Shown piece by piece: positions 55,015 through 63,600 of a DNA stretch of 64,000 bases. Every line of letters starts with the position of its first letter. Positions within the stretch are counted from its first letter, which is position 1. Under the pieces are notes generated by a model. That model worked only from the letters and a program-made list of their open reading frames with translations, did no database searches and was not told the origin of the DNA. The stretch covers positions 1 through 64,000 of the forward strand of contig CAJXUK010000009.1 of the NCBI GenBank assembly GCA_913061435.1, given 5' to 3'. The position numbers were made by a program, and so were the translations under genes. Source of the stretch: an uncultured Thalassolituus sp. GTDB taxonomy: Bacteria; Pseudomonadota; Gammaproteobacteria; Pseudomonadales; Oceanobacteraceae.

Positions 55015-55053
55015 AAAAAAAGGGCCTAAAGCAAATGCTGAAGGCCCTTTTTA
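55015..55053. terminator. Bidirectional terminator between rep and cytochrome c5
   Basis: AAAAAAAGGGCC pairs with GGCCCTTTTT around a 16-base loop, between two convergent stops (rep 54963, cytochrome 55077). A and T runs at both ends fit a bidirectional role. Confidence 0.8.
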
Positions 55054-55076
55054 TTAACTGCTAACAACAATATTTG

Positions 55077-55496
55077 TTATTTAGCAGACATGTACTTAAT
55101 CGCTGCGCCGATTTCATCGTCAGAACAATCCATGCACAAACCTTTAGCAGGCATCGCATTAATACCGTTGATCGCATTCGCCAAAGTAGCATCAAAACCC
55201 TTCGCTAAACGTGCATCCCATGCAGCCACATCACCAATAATAGGAGCGCCAGCAACACCCACTGCGTGGCAAGCGGCACATGCAGAATTATAAACTTCCT
55301 CACCCGAACGTGGGCCAGCAGCTACCGCCACCACAGGGCCACCGCAATCATCGCCCTTAATGCATACTTCAGCCACAGGCTTAATACGCTCACGGATCTT
55401 TTCAGCTTGCGCATCCGTTAAGGCGTCGGTCGCAGCGTTTGCTTGAGCCATCACTAAAGTGGCGACGAATAACATCATTGCTTGTAACATTTTCAC
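55077..55496 (-). CDS. Cytochrome c5-family protein
   Basis: A 139-residue periplasmic monohaem cytochrome c with a signal peptide (residues 1-22, ending AQANAAT) and the haem motif CAACH in YNSACAACHAVGVAGAP. The C-terminal disulfide region KGLCMDCSDDEI and the MPAKG axial Met are typical of the c5 family, as is GDVAAW. Pseudomonas cycB (PA5300) is near rep too. It shuttles electrons to terminal oxidases. Confidence 0.9.
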   Translation of the reverse strand: MKMLQAMMLFVATLVMAQANAATDALTDAQAEKIRERIKPVAEVCIKGDDCGGPVVAVAAGPRSGEEVYNSACAACHAVGVAGAPIIGDVAAWDARLAKGFDATLANAINGINAMPAKGLCMDCSDDEIGAAIKYMSAK

Positions 55497-55736
55497 AGAA
55501 AAGTCCTCTCAGCTATCACGGTTAATCCGTGTATTTTAAAATTCTGGCGCAGATTATAGCGACATTTCGCAGCGGATAAAAATCTTTCAACACATTCTTT
55601 AAAAAAACGTATAAAAAAGTTGATATAACAATCGATTCCACGCCCAATAAAATCAGATAAAACAAGAACATAACGACTTTTTAAGCAAGATACTAGACGC
55701 AGCAGCCAGAACCACATACCATTGCTTTTTAAATAC

Positions 55737-55813
55737 CCGCTCATAGCTCAGTTGGATAGAGTGTCGGCCTCCGAAGCCGAAGGTCGCAGGTTCGATTCCT
55801 GCTGGGCGGGCCA
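55737..55813 (+). tRNA. tRNA-Arg(CCG)
   Basis: A complete 77-base cloverleaf with encoded CCA. Acceptor CCGCTCA pairs with TGGGCGG with one G-T; D arm GCTCAGTTGGATAGAGT; anticodon loop CTCCGAA with CCG at 55771-55773; T arm GCAGGTTCGATTCCTGC. The anticodon decodes CGG arginine codons. Frames across it on the minus strand are artefacts. Confidence 0.95.
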
Positions 55814-55871
55814 TATCCCCAAATGCTTTTCTTAACCCAAACACGGCATTAGCTTGGGTAAAAAACTTACA

Positions 55872-56300
55872 TCAAATCAAACCCAACTCTCTCAGTCTAG
55901 GAAGCTCAATTGCTGGGCATTTATCCACAACAATCTCAATACCACTTTTTTCAGCGAGTTCAATAGCGCTATCATCTACAACACCTAGCTGTGTCCATAT
56001 CGTATCTATTTTTAGCGAAATAGCATCATCAACAATTTGGCGAAGAAATGAAGCGTTTCGAAACACATCAATCATATCGATTGTTTCTGGTATATCTGCT
56101 AACGAGCCATATACTTTTTGGCCCAGTAATTCACGACCACTCAACACTGGGTTTACAGGAAATACGGTGTATCCATTTTCCAAAAGATAGTTCATCACCT
56201 TATAACTTGGTCGATGCGTCTTATGGCTAGCGCCAACCAAAGCAACTGTTTTTACTCGCTTTAATATTGCTGCAAGAGCTTGATCATTTGAAATAGACAT
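55872..56300 (-). CDS. CoA-binding domain protein, YccU-like
   Basis: A 142-residue Rossmann-fold protein with the CoA-binding domain pattern: VALVGASHKTHRPSYKVMNYL and FPVNPVLSGRELLGQKVYGSL, and the cysteine in VVDKCPAIE. E. coli YccU is a homologue. A ligand-binding rather than catalytic role is expected. It is the last gene of a three-gene minus unit with the enoyl-CoA hydratase and a hydrolase, 6 bases apart. Confidence 0.85.
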   Translation of the reverse strand: MSISNDQALAAILKRVKTVALVGASHKTHRPSYKVMNYLLENGYTVFPVNPVLSGRELLGQKVYGSLADIPETIDMIDVFRNASFLRQIVDDAISLKIDTIWTQLGVVDDSAIELAEKSGIEIVVDKCPAIELPRLRELGLI

Positions 56301-56306
56301 AAACCA

Positions 56307-57119
56307 TTATACTCCACGCCATTGGGGTTCTCTTTTTTCAAAGAATGCTGATGTACCTTCTTGAGCATCGGATGATGTCATCGCTTTGATCATCGATTCA
56401 TTGGCAAATTCAAATGCCTCTGCAAGTGGCATATCTATTTGCTTATAAAAATCTGACTTTCCAAGCCTAATTCCCATTGCCGATTTGGATGCAATACGCT
56501 CAGCCAGCTCTCTAACGCAGTCAACTAAATCATCATGTTCTACGGCGGTATTAATTAAGCCAATTTTTTCTGCTTCGTGTGCGTTAATAGCATCCCCTGT
56601 CAGAGCCAATACCATCGCATGCTTTCTGTGCATGTTTCGCCCAACACCCACTAAAGGCGTTGTACAAAATCCCCCTAGGTTAACGCCTGGCGTACAGAAC
56701 TTGGCTTGATCTGAAGCGATTGCTAAATCACACGCCGATACCAACTGGCACCCTGCCGCCGTTGCTGTACCTTGCACGCATGCAATGATGGCTTTCGGTG
56801 AATGGGGGATCTTAATCATCAGTTTAGAGCACTTTTTTAGTATGCCGCGCATTCGAGATTGTTGATCTCCCAACGATTCTCCAGCCTGCTTTCCCATTTC
56901 TTTTAAATCATGACCCGCAGAAAAAACGGGCCCACTACTCGCAATAACAATAGCCCGCACAGAGGCATCGTTTTCGGCTTCCGTTAACGCAGATGTCAGC
57001 GCGTCAATCATGCTAATCGATAAGGGATTTCGTTGCTTAGGTCGGTTTAAAGTGATCCAACGAACGTGATTTTTAGTTTCCTCGAGTACATAAGGTGCAG
57101 TTTTTACAGTTGTATTCAT
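56307..57119 (-). CDS. Enoyl-CoA hydratase/isomerase
   Basis: A 270-residue crotonase-fold protein. The oxyanion hole comes from SSGPVFSAGHDLKE and CVQGTATAAGCQLVSACD. Of the two usual glutamates in crotonase the first is replaced by a glycine-alanine context (TAAGCQ), which resembles ECHDC3-type proteins rather than classical enoyl-CoA hydratases, so the reaction is unknown. The C terminus has QEGTSAFFEKREPQW typical of the family. It lies between the alpha/beta hydrolase and the CoA-binding gene. Confidence 0.85.
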   Translation of the reverse strand: MNTTVKTAPYVLEETKNHVRWITLNRPKQRNPLSISMIDALTSALTEAENDASVRAIVIASSGPVFSAGHDLKEMGKQAGESLGDQQSRMRGILKKCSKLMIKIPHSPKAIIACVQGTATAAGCQLVSACDLAIASDQAKFCTPGVNLGGFCTTPLVGVGRNMHRKHAMVLALTGDAINAHEAEKIGLINTAVEHDDLVDCVRELAERIASKSAMGIRLGKSDFYKQIDMPLAEAFEFANESMIKAMTSSDAQEGTSAFFEKREPQWRGV

Positions 57120-57123
57120 GTAT

Positions 57124-57846
57124 CTACTCCAATTCTGACGCTAAGGCTTTAGGTATCGATAAGACGCTTGTTAAAAAGTCTTGAATGGTCTTGTTTACTA
57201 ACTCTGCGCGTTCTGCAAAAACCATATGCGTGGCATTTTCAATAATAGTAAGCCTTGCGTTAGGCAATAGCTCTTTTAAGTAAGAGGCGTACTTTAATGG
57301 CGTCATCTGATCTTTATCACCAACAATAACCTGCGTTGGAATATTCAGCTGAGCCAGTTCGTCCATCACATCAAACTTATCGCACGCAGTGAAATCATTG
57401 AGTAGAACATTGACGCCATTGGCCTTGATTGATTCATTGATATTAGATTTGAACGGCTCTGGAATTTGTTGATTAGCTGCCAATAAGAAGTCCGGTAAAA
57501 CTGCATTAGTTTTAACTAAGTCTGTTAAAGTGCTTAAAAGCTGCGGCATCACTTTAAGTCGAGCACCGGCTCCAATTAATATCAACCCTTTAAACAACTG
57601 CGGCTCGTCCAACACTGCTTGCATCGCAACGGCACTGCCTAATGAGTGGCCGACTAACACAACATCAGATAGATTCTTCTCTTTAATGGTTTCAATTAAC
57701 CAAGCAGAAAGTGCAGACACATCATCTAAAACAGCGCCTTCTGGATGCCCAGGAAAGTTAAGGGCCAAAGAACCTTCAAAGAATTCAAGCTGTTGCTCCC
57801 ACACAACACTAGTACAGCCTGATCCATGCAAAAATACTAAGGTCAT
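57124..57846 (-). CDS. Alpha/beta hydrolase
   Basis: A 240-residue serine hydrolase: oxyanion region FLHGSGCTSVVWEQQ, nucleophile elbow VGHSLGSAVA with the Ser, an acid in VGDKDQMTP and the histidine in ENATHMVFAERAE. No signal peptide. It is first in the minus-strand unit with the crotonase-fold and CoA-binding genes, suggesting hydrolysis of a thioester or ester, but no substrate can be named. Confidence 0.85.
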   Translation of the reverse strand: MTLVFLHGSGCTSVVWEQQLEFFEGSLALNFPGHPEGAVLDDVSALSAWLIETIKEKNLSDVVLVGHSLGSAVAMQAVLDEPQLFKGLILIGAGARLKVMPQLLSTLTDLVKTNAVLPDFLLAANQQIPEPFKSNINESIKANGVNVLLNDFTACDKFDVMDELAQLNIPTQVIVGDKDQMTPLKYASYLKELLPNARLTIIENATHMVFAERAELVNKTIQDFLTSVLSIPKALASELE

Positions 57847-58050
57847 CTTAATTCTCCAATATTTGTTCGTACTTGTGGTATGACATACGACCTCAATTTA
57901 AGAATATTATCAATAAAAATAGATTGATTCGTAAACTTAACCACACAAACTTAACTAACTATTTTGCTAACCACTACACTCTACTATTAACCCGTTGTAT
58001 AGTCAGGGAGTGTTTAGTGAACTAAAACAATTCAATATGAGAGCGTTAAT

Positions 58051-58158
58051 ATGGAAATAACCATCATCTTTATGGTCGTTGTCGCAGTGCTTGCTGTAAG
58101 CACTTACATAGGACATAAACAAAAACAAGATCGTACAAAAATTAGCGAAGAAAACTAA
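58051..58158 (+). CDS. Candidate 35-residue membrane peptide
   Basis: ATG 58051 to TAA 58158 encodes one hydrophobic helix (ITIIFMVVVAVLAVSTYIG) followed by a charged tail (HKQKQDRTKISEEN). A ribosome-like GAGAGCGTTAAT lies in front and a terminator hairpin directly after, which supports a transcribed gene. It resembles small single-helix membrane proteins. No homologue is recognised. Confidence 0.5.
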   Translation: MEITIIFMVVVAVLAVSTYIGHKQKQDRTKISEEN

Positions 58159-58168
58159 ATTAGTGAGT

Positions 58169-58186
58169 GTTGCCCTGAAGGGCAAC
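58169..58186 (+). terminator. Terminator after the 35-residue ORF
   Basis: GTTGCCCT (58169-58176) pairs with AGGGCAAC (58179-58186), two-base centre, then CTACTTTTTG. A short but GC-rich stem with a T run, ten bases after the stop. Confidence 0.65.
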
Positions 58187-58232
58187 CTACTTTTTGTTAG
58201 TTGTTACGTTAAAAAGGCAACCTACTTTTTGT
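58181..58232. repeat. 17-base direct repeat
   Basis: GGCAACCTACTTTTTGT occurs at 58181-58197 and again at 58216-58232. The first copy includes the right arm and T run of the terminator. The spacing of 35 bases suggests a local duplication. Confidence 0.7.
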
Positions 58233-58235
58233 GTT

Positions 58236-58847
58236 TTAATTTTTGGCAATCATTCTAAAGGTTAAGTTTATTCTGGGTGCGCTGACTTTTTTGGTCGGTG
58301 GCAGGCTGTGTTTCCAGTAGCTTTGTGTGGTGCCTTTCATGACTAATAAGCTGCCGTGTTCTAGCATCACGGATACGCTTTCTTTCGTTCTGTTGTGTTT
58401 AAAGCTAAATTTTCTTTCTGCACCTAGGCTTATCGAGGCAATTGCGCCGTTCTGTTTAAGTTCTTTTTCATCGTCATTATGCCACGACATGGCTTCGCTG
58501 CCATTGTGGTATAGATTAAGCAAGCAGGCGTTGAATTGTTCGCCCGTTATCTGTTCTACCAGTGACTTTATTTGTTGTAATTCGGGTGTCCAGGGTTGTG
58601 CTTTTTTGGTGGTGTTTGAGTAGGTGTAAGTAAAAGGTTGGTCGCCATGCCAAGCTACTTTGCGCTTGGTGATGATGTGTTTGCCGTAAATAAATACTTC
58701 GTCGGGCTGCCAGTTTATGCTGGTTAAGAGTTGTTTAAAATAATGGTCGGCTAATTCTAACGACATAACAGCACCGTGGTAGTTAACGATGCCGTCTTGC
58801 GGCAGTAGATTTTCTGGTTGATCAATGAATTGTCTAAATAAATCCAT
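58236..58847 (-). CDS. AlkB-type 2-oxoglutarate/Fe(II) dioxygenase
   Basis: A 203-residue enzyme of the AlkB/ALKBH2-3 type that repairs alkylated bases oxidatively. Iron ligands: HxD in SWHNDDEKE and distal His in YWKHSLPP; the 2-oxoglutarate arginine and second arginine in APRINLTFR. Preceded by the AlkB-typical SISLGAERKFSF. ATG 58847 is chosen; an in-frame TTG at 58877 would lie inside the palindrome upstream. It is alone on the minus strand. Confidence 0.85.
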   Translation of the reverse strand: MDLFRQFIDQPENLLPQDGIVNYHGAVMSLELADHYFKQLLTSINWQPDEVFIYGKHIITKRKVAWHGDQPFTYTYSNTTKKAQPWTPELQQIKSLVEQITGEQFNACLLNLYHNGSEAMSWHNDDEKELKQNGAIASISLGAERKFSFKHNRTKESVSVMLEHGSLLVMKGTTQSYWKHSLPPTKKVSAPRINLTFRMIAKN

Positions 58848-58869
58848 AATATGCTGACTTTCTTCGCTA

Positions 58870-58891
58870 TTAGGCAATTGTTATTGCCTAA
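58870..58891. promoter_or_regulatory. Perfect palindrome upstream of AlkB-like gene
   Basis: TTAGGCAAT (58870-58878) and ATTGCCTAA (58883-58891) form a perfect 9-base inverted repeat with a 4-base centre, between divergent alkB-like and exported-protein genes. It could be an operator; no regulator is known. Confidence 0.45.
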
Positions 58892-58958
58892 TATATTAAT
58901 ACCATTACCATGAGCGCCCTAAATATTCGTTTATATACTTTAAGGAAGATTATTAAAA

Positions 58959-60563
58959 ATGAAATCCCTTTTGCCGCTTTTGGTCACCTCACTAACGCTG
59001 TTCAGTTCTACTCAGGTGAATGCTTTTGAATTCTCAGACCTTTTTTCTTCGAATAAGGCTGAAGATAAGCAAGAAGCTCAACAGCCTGTTGCGGCTAAGA
59101 AACCTAAAAAACAATCTGCAGCAGGTGATATGCCCGATTACCGCGCATGTGCCGCCACTCAGTCAGACGCTTTTATTGCTTTAGCCGGGCAGATTCGTAC
59201 CACGGTAAGCAGCGAAGTTAATACCGATGCCTCTGAGCAAAAGTGGGCTTTTTTTAGTTTAGCTACTAAAAGCGACAGTGTTAACCAATCTGTTTCTAGC
59301 AGCGCCGACGTTATTGGTGCAACGATCGAGAAGCAAGACAACGGCGAAATTTGTGTGTCATTAACCGCGACCGACGCGCTTAAATCAGCCAATACTCATA
59401 TCGACGATGTACTTAAAATCAATAAAGATATGGGTAAGTACAGCTTTGAGCAAAAAGTTGATTATGCCAACGAAATTATCACTTTGGTGCGCAAGGGTGG
59501 CAATTTAGTGGTTGCTAGCAGTCATTACGATCGTCTTGATGAAGACCGTGTTGCTCAGTACGAAACAGCGGTCAAGTTCGCACAGGATTTTTTAACCAAG
59601 GGCGCATTGCGTTTTACTGGCTCTAAGCCAAATCAATTAATCGTTGATGGTAAAGCAGCAGTGTATGGCGAGACCTTGTACATGCCTTCTGGCCAATATT
59701 CTTATAAGGCGTCTTACAACAATGCCTGCTCTCAGTCTGAAACCTTTACGATAGAGAAAGGCGATGAAGAAGTTATTGAGTTAGCAAGAAACGAGTTTCC
59801 AAGTGTTCGTTTTAATGCTCCGGGAGTTGCTGCAAATGCGGTTACGTTAAAATTAGACTCTAAGCGCATTGCCATTGCCGAGCTAAAAACCATTAATACT
59901 AAGCTCAACGAAAACTGCGAAGTAACATTAAGCTGGCACGCAACGGCTCACGGCCAAACGTTGTCGGGTGATGTGTCTTTAGAAGCAGGGGATAATAAAG
60001 AGATTACTTTGGATTTTATTAGCCCTGAAACCATGAATAGCATTGCTAAGTTGAGTGCCGCATGGCAGAGCGGTCATGTGATTGAGTTAGCCGGTGGCGG
60101 TTGGGTTCCTAGCCATGAGGATGATACTAAAACTGGCGAAGAAATTGGCAGTGCTTTTGCCAATATTCAGGCTTCTTTTTTAACTTTACACAATGTAGTT
60201 GCTCATGGGCCAACGTTTGATTATTCAACGTTTAATGATGCAGAGAGCTATCACTTGGGTTATCAGTTACGTTTGCGTTTGACCCGAACAGGGAAAGACA
60301 ACATGCCTTTCCATTTATTTGAATTACCGATCATTCCGTTCATTTATGGGCAGGCGTCGGTGGGTTACATGAGTTACACCAACGATTTAGACGAAGACGT
60401 TCGAACCGATCAAGAAGGCTGGAAAAACGTTGGTATGACCTCTTTAGGTTTGGGTACGTCTTACATTTTAAGCCAAGATTTTGCATTGGTAGCAAAAGTG
60501 CAAAAGAACTTTTTCTTGGATGAAGGTGTAAGTACTTATTTAGGTGCGTCTGTTCGCTTTTAA
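58959..60563 (+). CDS. Exported protein of unknown function
   Basis: A 534-residue protein with a signal peptide (residues 1-22, ending TQVNAF). Residues about 60-160 have an LPP20-like pattern (YRACAATQSDAFIALAGQI, then alternating strands and the ADVIGATIEKQ segment); the middle contains beta-rich repeats, and the last 150 residues alternate strands and end in aromatic Phe (LGASVRF), suggesting an outer-membrane beta barrel. I do not recognise the family. The gene has its own upstream region with a palindrome. Confidence 0.65.
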   Translation: MKSLLPLLVTSLTLFSSTQVNAFEFSDLFSSNKAEDKQEAQQPVAAKKPKKQSAAGDMPDYRACAATQSDAFIALAGQIRTTVSSEVNTDASEQKWAFFSLATKSDSVNQSVSSSADVIGATIEKQDNGEICVSLTATDALKSANTHIDDVLKINKDMGKYSFEQKVDYANEIITLVRKGGNLVVASSHYDRLDEDRVAQYETAVKFAQDFLTKGALRFTGSKPNQLIVDGKAAVYGETLYMPSGQYSYKASYNNACSQSETFTIEKGDEEVIELARNEFPSVRFNAPGVAANAVTLKLDSKRIAIAELKTINTKLNENCEVTLSWHATAHGQTLSGDVSLEAGDNKEITLDFISPETMNSIAKLSAAWQSGHVIELAGGGWVPSHEDDTKTGEEIGSAFANIQASFLTLHNVVAHGPTFDYSTFNDAESYHLGYQLRLRLTRTGKDNMPFHLFELPIIPFIYGQASVGYMSYTNDLDEDVRTDQEGWKNVGMTSLGLGTSYILSQDFALVAKVQKNFFLDEGVSTYLGASVRF

Positions 60564-60644
60564 AACCCAGCGGGTTATGTTTCAGCTTGAGTAGCATCCG
60601 TAAATAAAGGTAAGGTAAGCGTTCAATATTTAGGTTAAGCCGTT

Positions 60645-63600
60645 ATGGATAGTGAACGTTTATTACTGACAGTTATTTTTTATGGCATTTTGCTATTTAC
60701 CATTGCTTGGGTAACTGAGCGCTATGGTTACAAGCTAAAACAGGCCTGGTTAAGGCCGTTAGTTTATACCCTGTCGATTGGCGTTTATTGCAGTTCTTGG
60801 ACTTTTTTAGGAGCTGCAGGCCAAGCATCCAATAAAGGCTGGCATTATTTGCCGTTGTATTTGGGCCCTGTTTTATTAATCGTTTTGGGCTGGCCTTTTC
60901 TTCATCGCTTAATCACGATGAGTTCGCGCAACAAAATCACCTCTATTGCCGACTTTATTGGCTCTCGCTATGGTAAGTACCAACCCTTAGCCGCCGCCGT
61001 TACCTTGGTACTGGTGATTGGTACTTTGCCTTATATCGCACTGCAACTAAGAGCTGTTGATATTGCTTGGAACAGCACCGACTGGAGTAATGATAGCTTC
61101 CTTGCCGAAGAATTCAGCTCCGGGGTTGTAACAGCGATGATTATGGCTTGGTTCGCGATTATCTTTGGTACTCGTGTCATCAATGGCCCCAATAAGTTAC
61201 GTGGCTTAATGGCGGTTATTGCTACCGAGTCGGTGATTAAATTATTAGCTTTTGTCGTGGTTGCTTTATTTGCTTGGAGCCTGTTGTACGAAGCGGATAT
61301 TTCGTTACTTGCGCATCAGCCTCAGTTCAGCATTGACCAGTTATTTTCACCTCGCTTTTTTACCGAAATGGTTTTATCGGCCATTGCCATTGTCTGCTTG
61401 CCACGGCAGTTTCATGTGATGGCCGTGGAATATCAGCGCGAAAGTGATTTGCGCTATACGCGCTGGTTATTACCACTTTATTTGGGCTTATTTGCTGTAT
61501 TGGTGTTGCCTATTGCTCAGGCTGGGTCGGTGTTTTTGGCGGATTCTGGCTTACCAGCAGACAGTTATGTGTTGATGCTTCCGCACTGGAATGACCAGCC
61601 TTTTATTCATGCTTTTGCTGTTATTGGTGCTTTATCTGCGGCGACGGGTATGGTCGTTGTGGCAACGATTGCATTGTCGATTATGATCTCAAACGAACTG
61701 ATTGTGCCGGTTTGGCTGCGTTTGAGTTCTCGCCAAAAAGAGCAGCCTTCGGATCTTGCTGATTCGTTGCGTTTGATACGACGTATTTCTATTATCACCA
61801 TTATTGGCTTAGCCTGGTGGTTAGAGGGTATTTTAAACAACAACGGCAGTTTAGCCGGTATTGGCTTAATTTCTTTTGCTGCTTGTGCACAGTTAATTCC
61901 TTCGATTTTGGCTGCTTTATATTGGCAAAAAGCCCATCGTAATGGTGTGATGGCTGGCTTAATTGCCGGTTTATTGGTTTGGTTTTATTGTCTACTTTTG
62001 CCGCTTATGCTTCCTGCAGACTCGTCTTTGGTGAATCAAGGTCTATTCCAAATAGCTTGGCTGAAACCTTACGATCTGTTTAATACAGGCTTCTGGGATA
62101 CTTTAACCCACGGTGTATTTTGGAGTTTAACGTTCAACAGTTTAATTTTTATTTTGGTTTCTAAGTGGTCGGCATTGACCAATTTAGACGTACGCCAAGC
62201 CAATGCTTTTTTGCAGTTTAAAGATGAACACTTTGGTTACGATACACCCTTAGATCCTAGTCCTTCTGGCATTGAAGTGCATCAGCTGCAATCACTTGTT
62301 CATCCACTTTTTGGTGAAACCCGCAGTTCAAAAATGTGGAGCGCTTTTGAACAACAGTTGGGGCATCGTTTACTGCCTAACGATAAAGCGCCACGCTTTG
62401 TAGTAACCGCTATCGAAAGTGATTTAGCCGCTATTATTGGTGCCGTGTCAGCACGTAAAGCCATTCGTTTATTGATTGGTAAGCAACCGCTGTTTTTGCA
62501 AGATTTCGTCTCGTTAGTGAGTGGTAGTTCACGCCAGATTCAGTTTAGTCAAACCTTATTGCAAACGACCCTAGATACCATCCCACAGGGTATTAGTGTA
62601 GTCGATAAAGATTTAAAACTGGTGGTTTGGAATCAGCAGTATCAAGAGCTTTTTGATTACCCGCAGCGCTTACTTTATATCGGCTGTGATATTTCAAAAG
62701 TCTATTATTACAACGCGGTACGAGGCTACTTAGGCAATGACGACGACCCCGTTGATGCCATTGTTGCCAAGCGCATTAAACAACTCGCTTCGGGCAAACC
62801 CTATCGCTTAGAGCGCCGCCTGCCCAACAATAGAGTCATTGAAACTTGTGGTACGCCGCTAGAAAACGGGGGTTATGTCACCACATACACCGACATAACC
62901 GACTTTGATAACATGCTCAGCCAGTTAGAAAATAACAAACAGCTACTAGAGCACAGGGTTAAAGACAGAACGTCTGAATTACAGCAAGTAAACGATTCTT
63001 TGTTACGTGAAAATGAATTGCGTGGCCGTGTTGAGTCCGAACTTAAATCGGTTAACGAAAGTAAAAACCATTTTATGGCGGCAGCCAGCCATGATTTGTT
63101 GCAACCGATCAATGCGGCAAGGCTTTTTACATCGTCGTTAATTCAAATGACAAAAGATGAAGCCCATCAGCCATTAAAACAAACGGTTGATCAACTAGAT
63201 GATGCCTTGTTACAAGCCGAGCATTTGATTAACTCGCTGCGTGATATTTCTCGTCTTCGCTCGGGTAAAGAAAGACCCAGTCGCGAAAACTTTTCTTTGC
63301 ATCAACTTTTAAAATCGCTTGCTGCAGAGGCAGGCATTATTGCTCAAGATAAAAACCTAGAGTTTCATTGGGTTGATTGCCAGCAATGGCTGTTTACCGA
63401 TCGCCACTTATTGCGCCGCATTGTGCAAAACTTTTTATCCAATGCTTTACGTTATACACAAGAAGGCAAAGTGCTGCTGGGCTGTAGAAGAAAGCCTGGG
63501 GCTATAACGATTGAAGTATGGGATACAGGCCCAGGAATTTCAGAAGAAAATCGTCAGCGCATTTTTGAAGAATTTGAACGTCTGCCAGGCAGTACCCTGC

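Noticed and set aside
55493-55844. Minus-strand frames covering the tRNA
   Set aside because: The frames are antisense of a complete tRNA-Arg cloverleaf; a common annotation artefact.
55737-58232. Integrated genomic island at tRNA-Arg
   Set aside because: No integrase gene and no duplicated tRNA 3' end were seen in the window.
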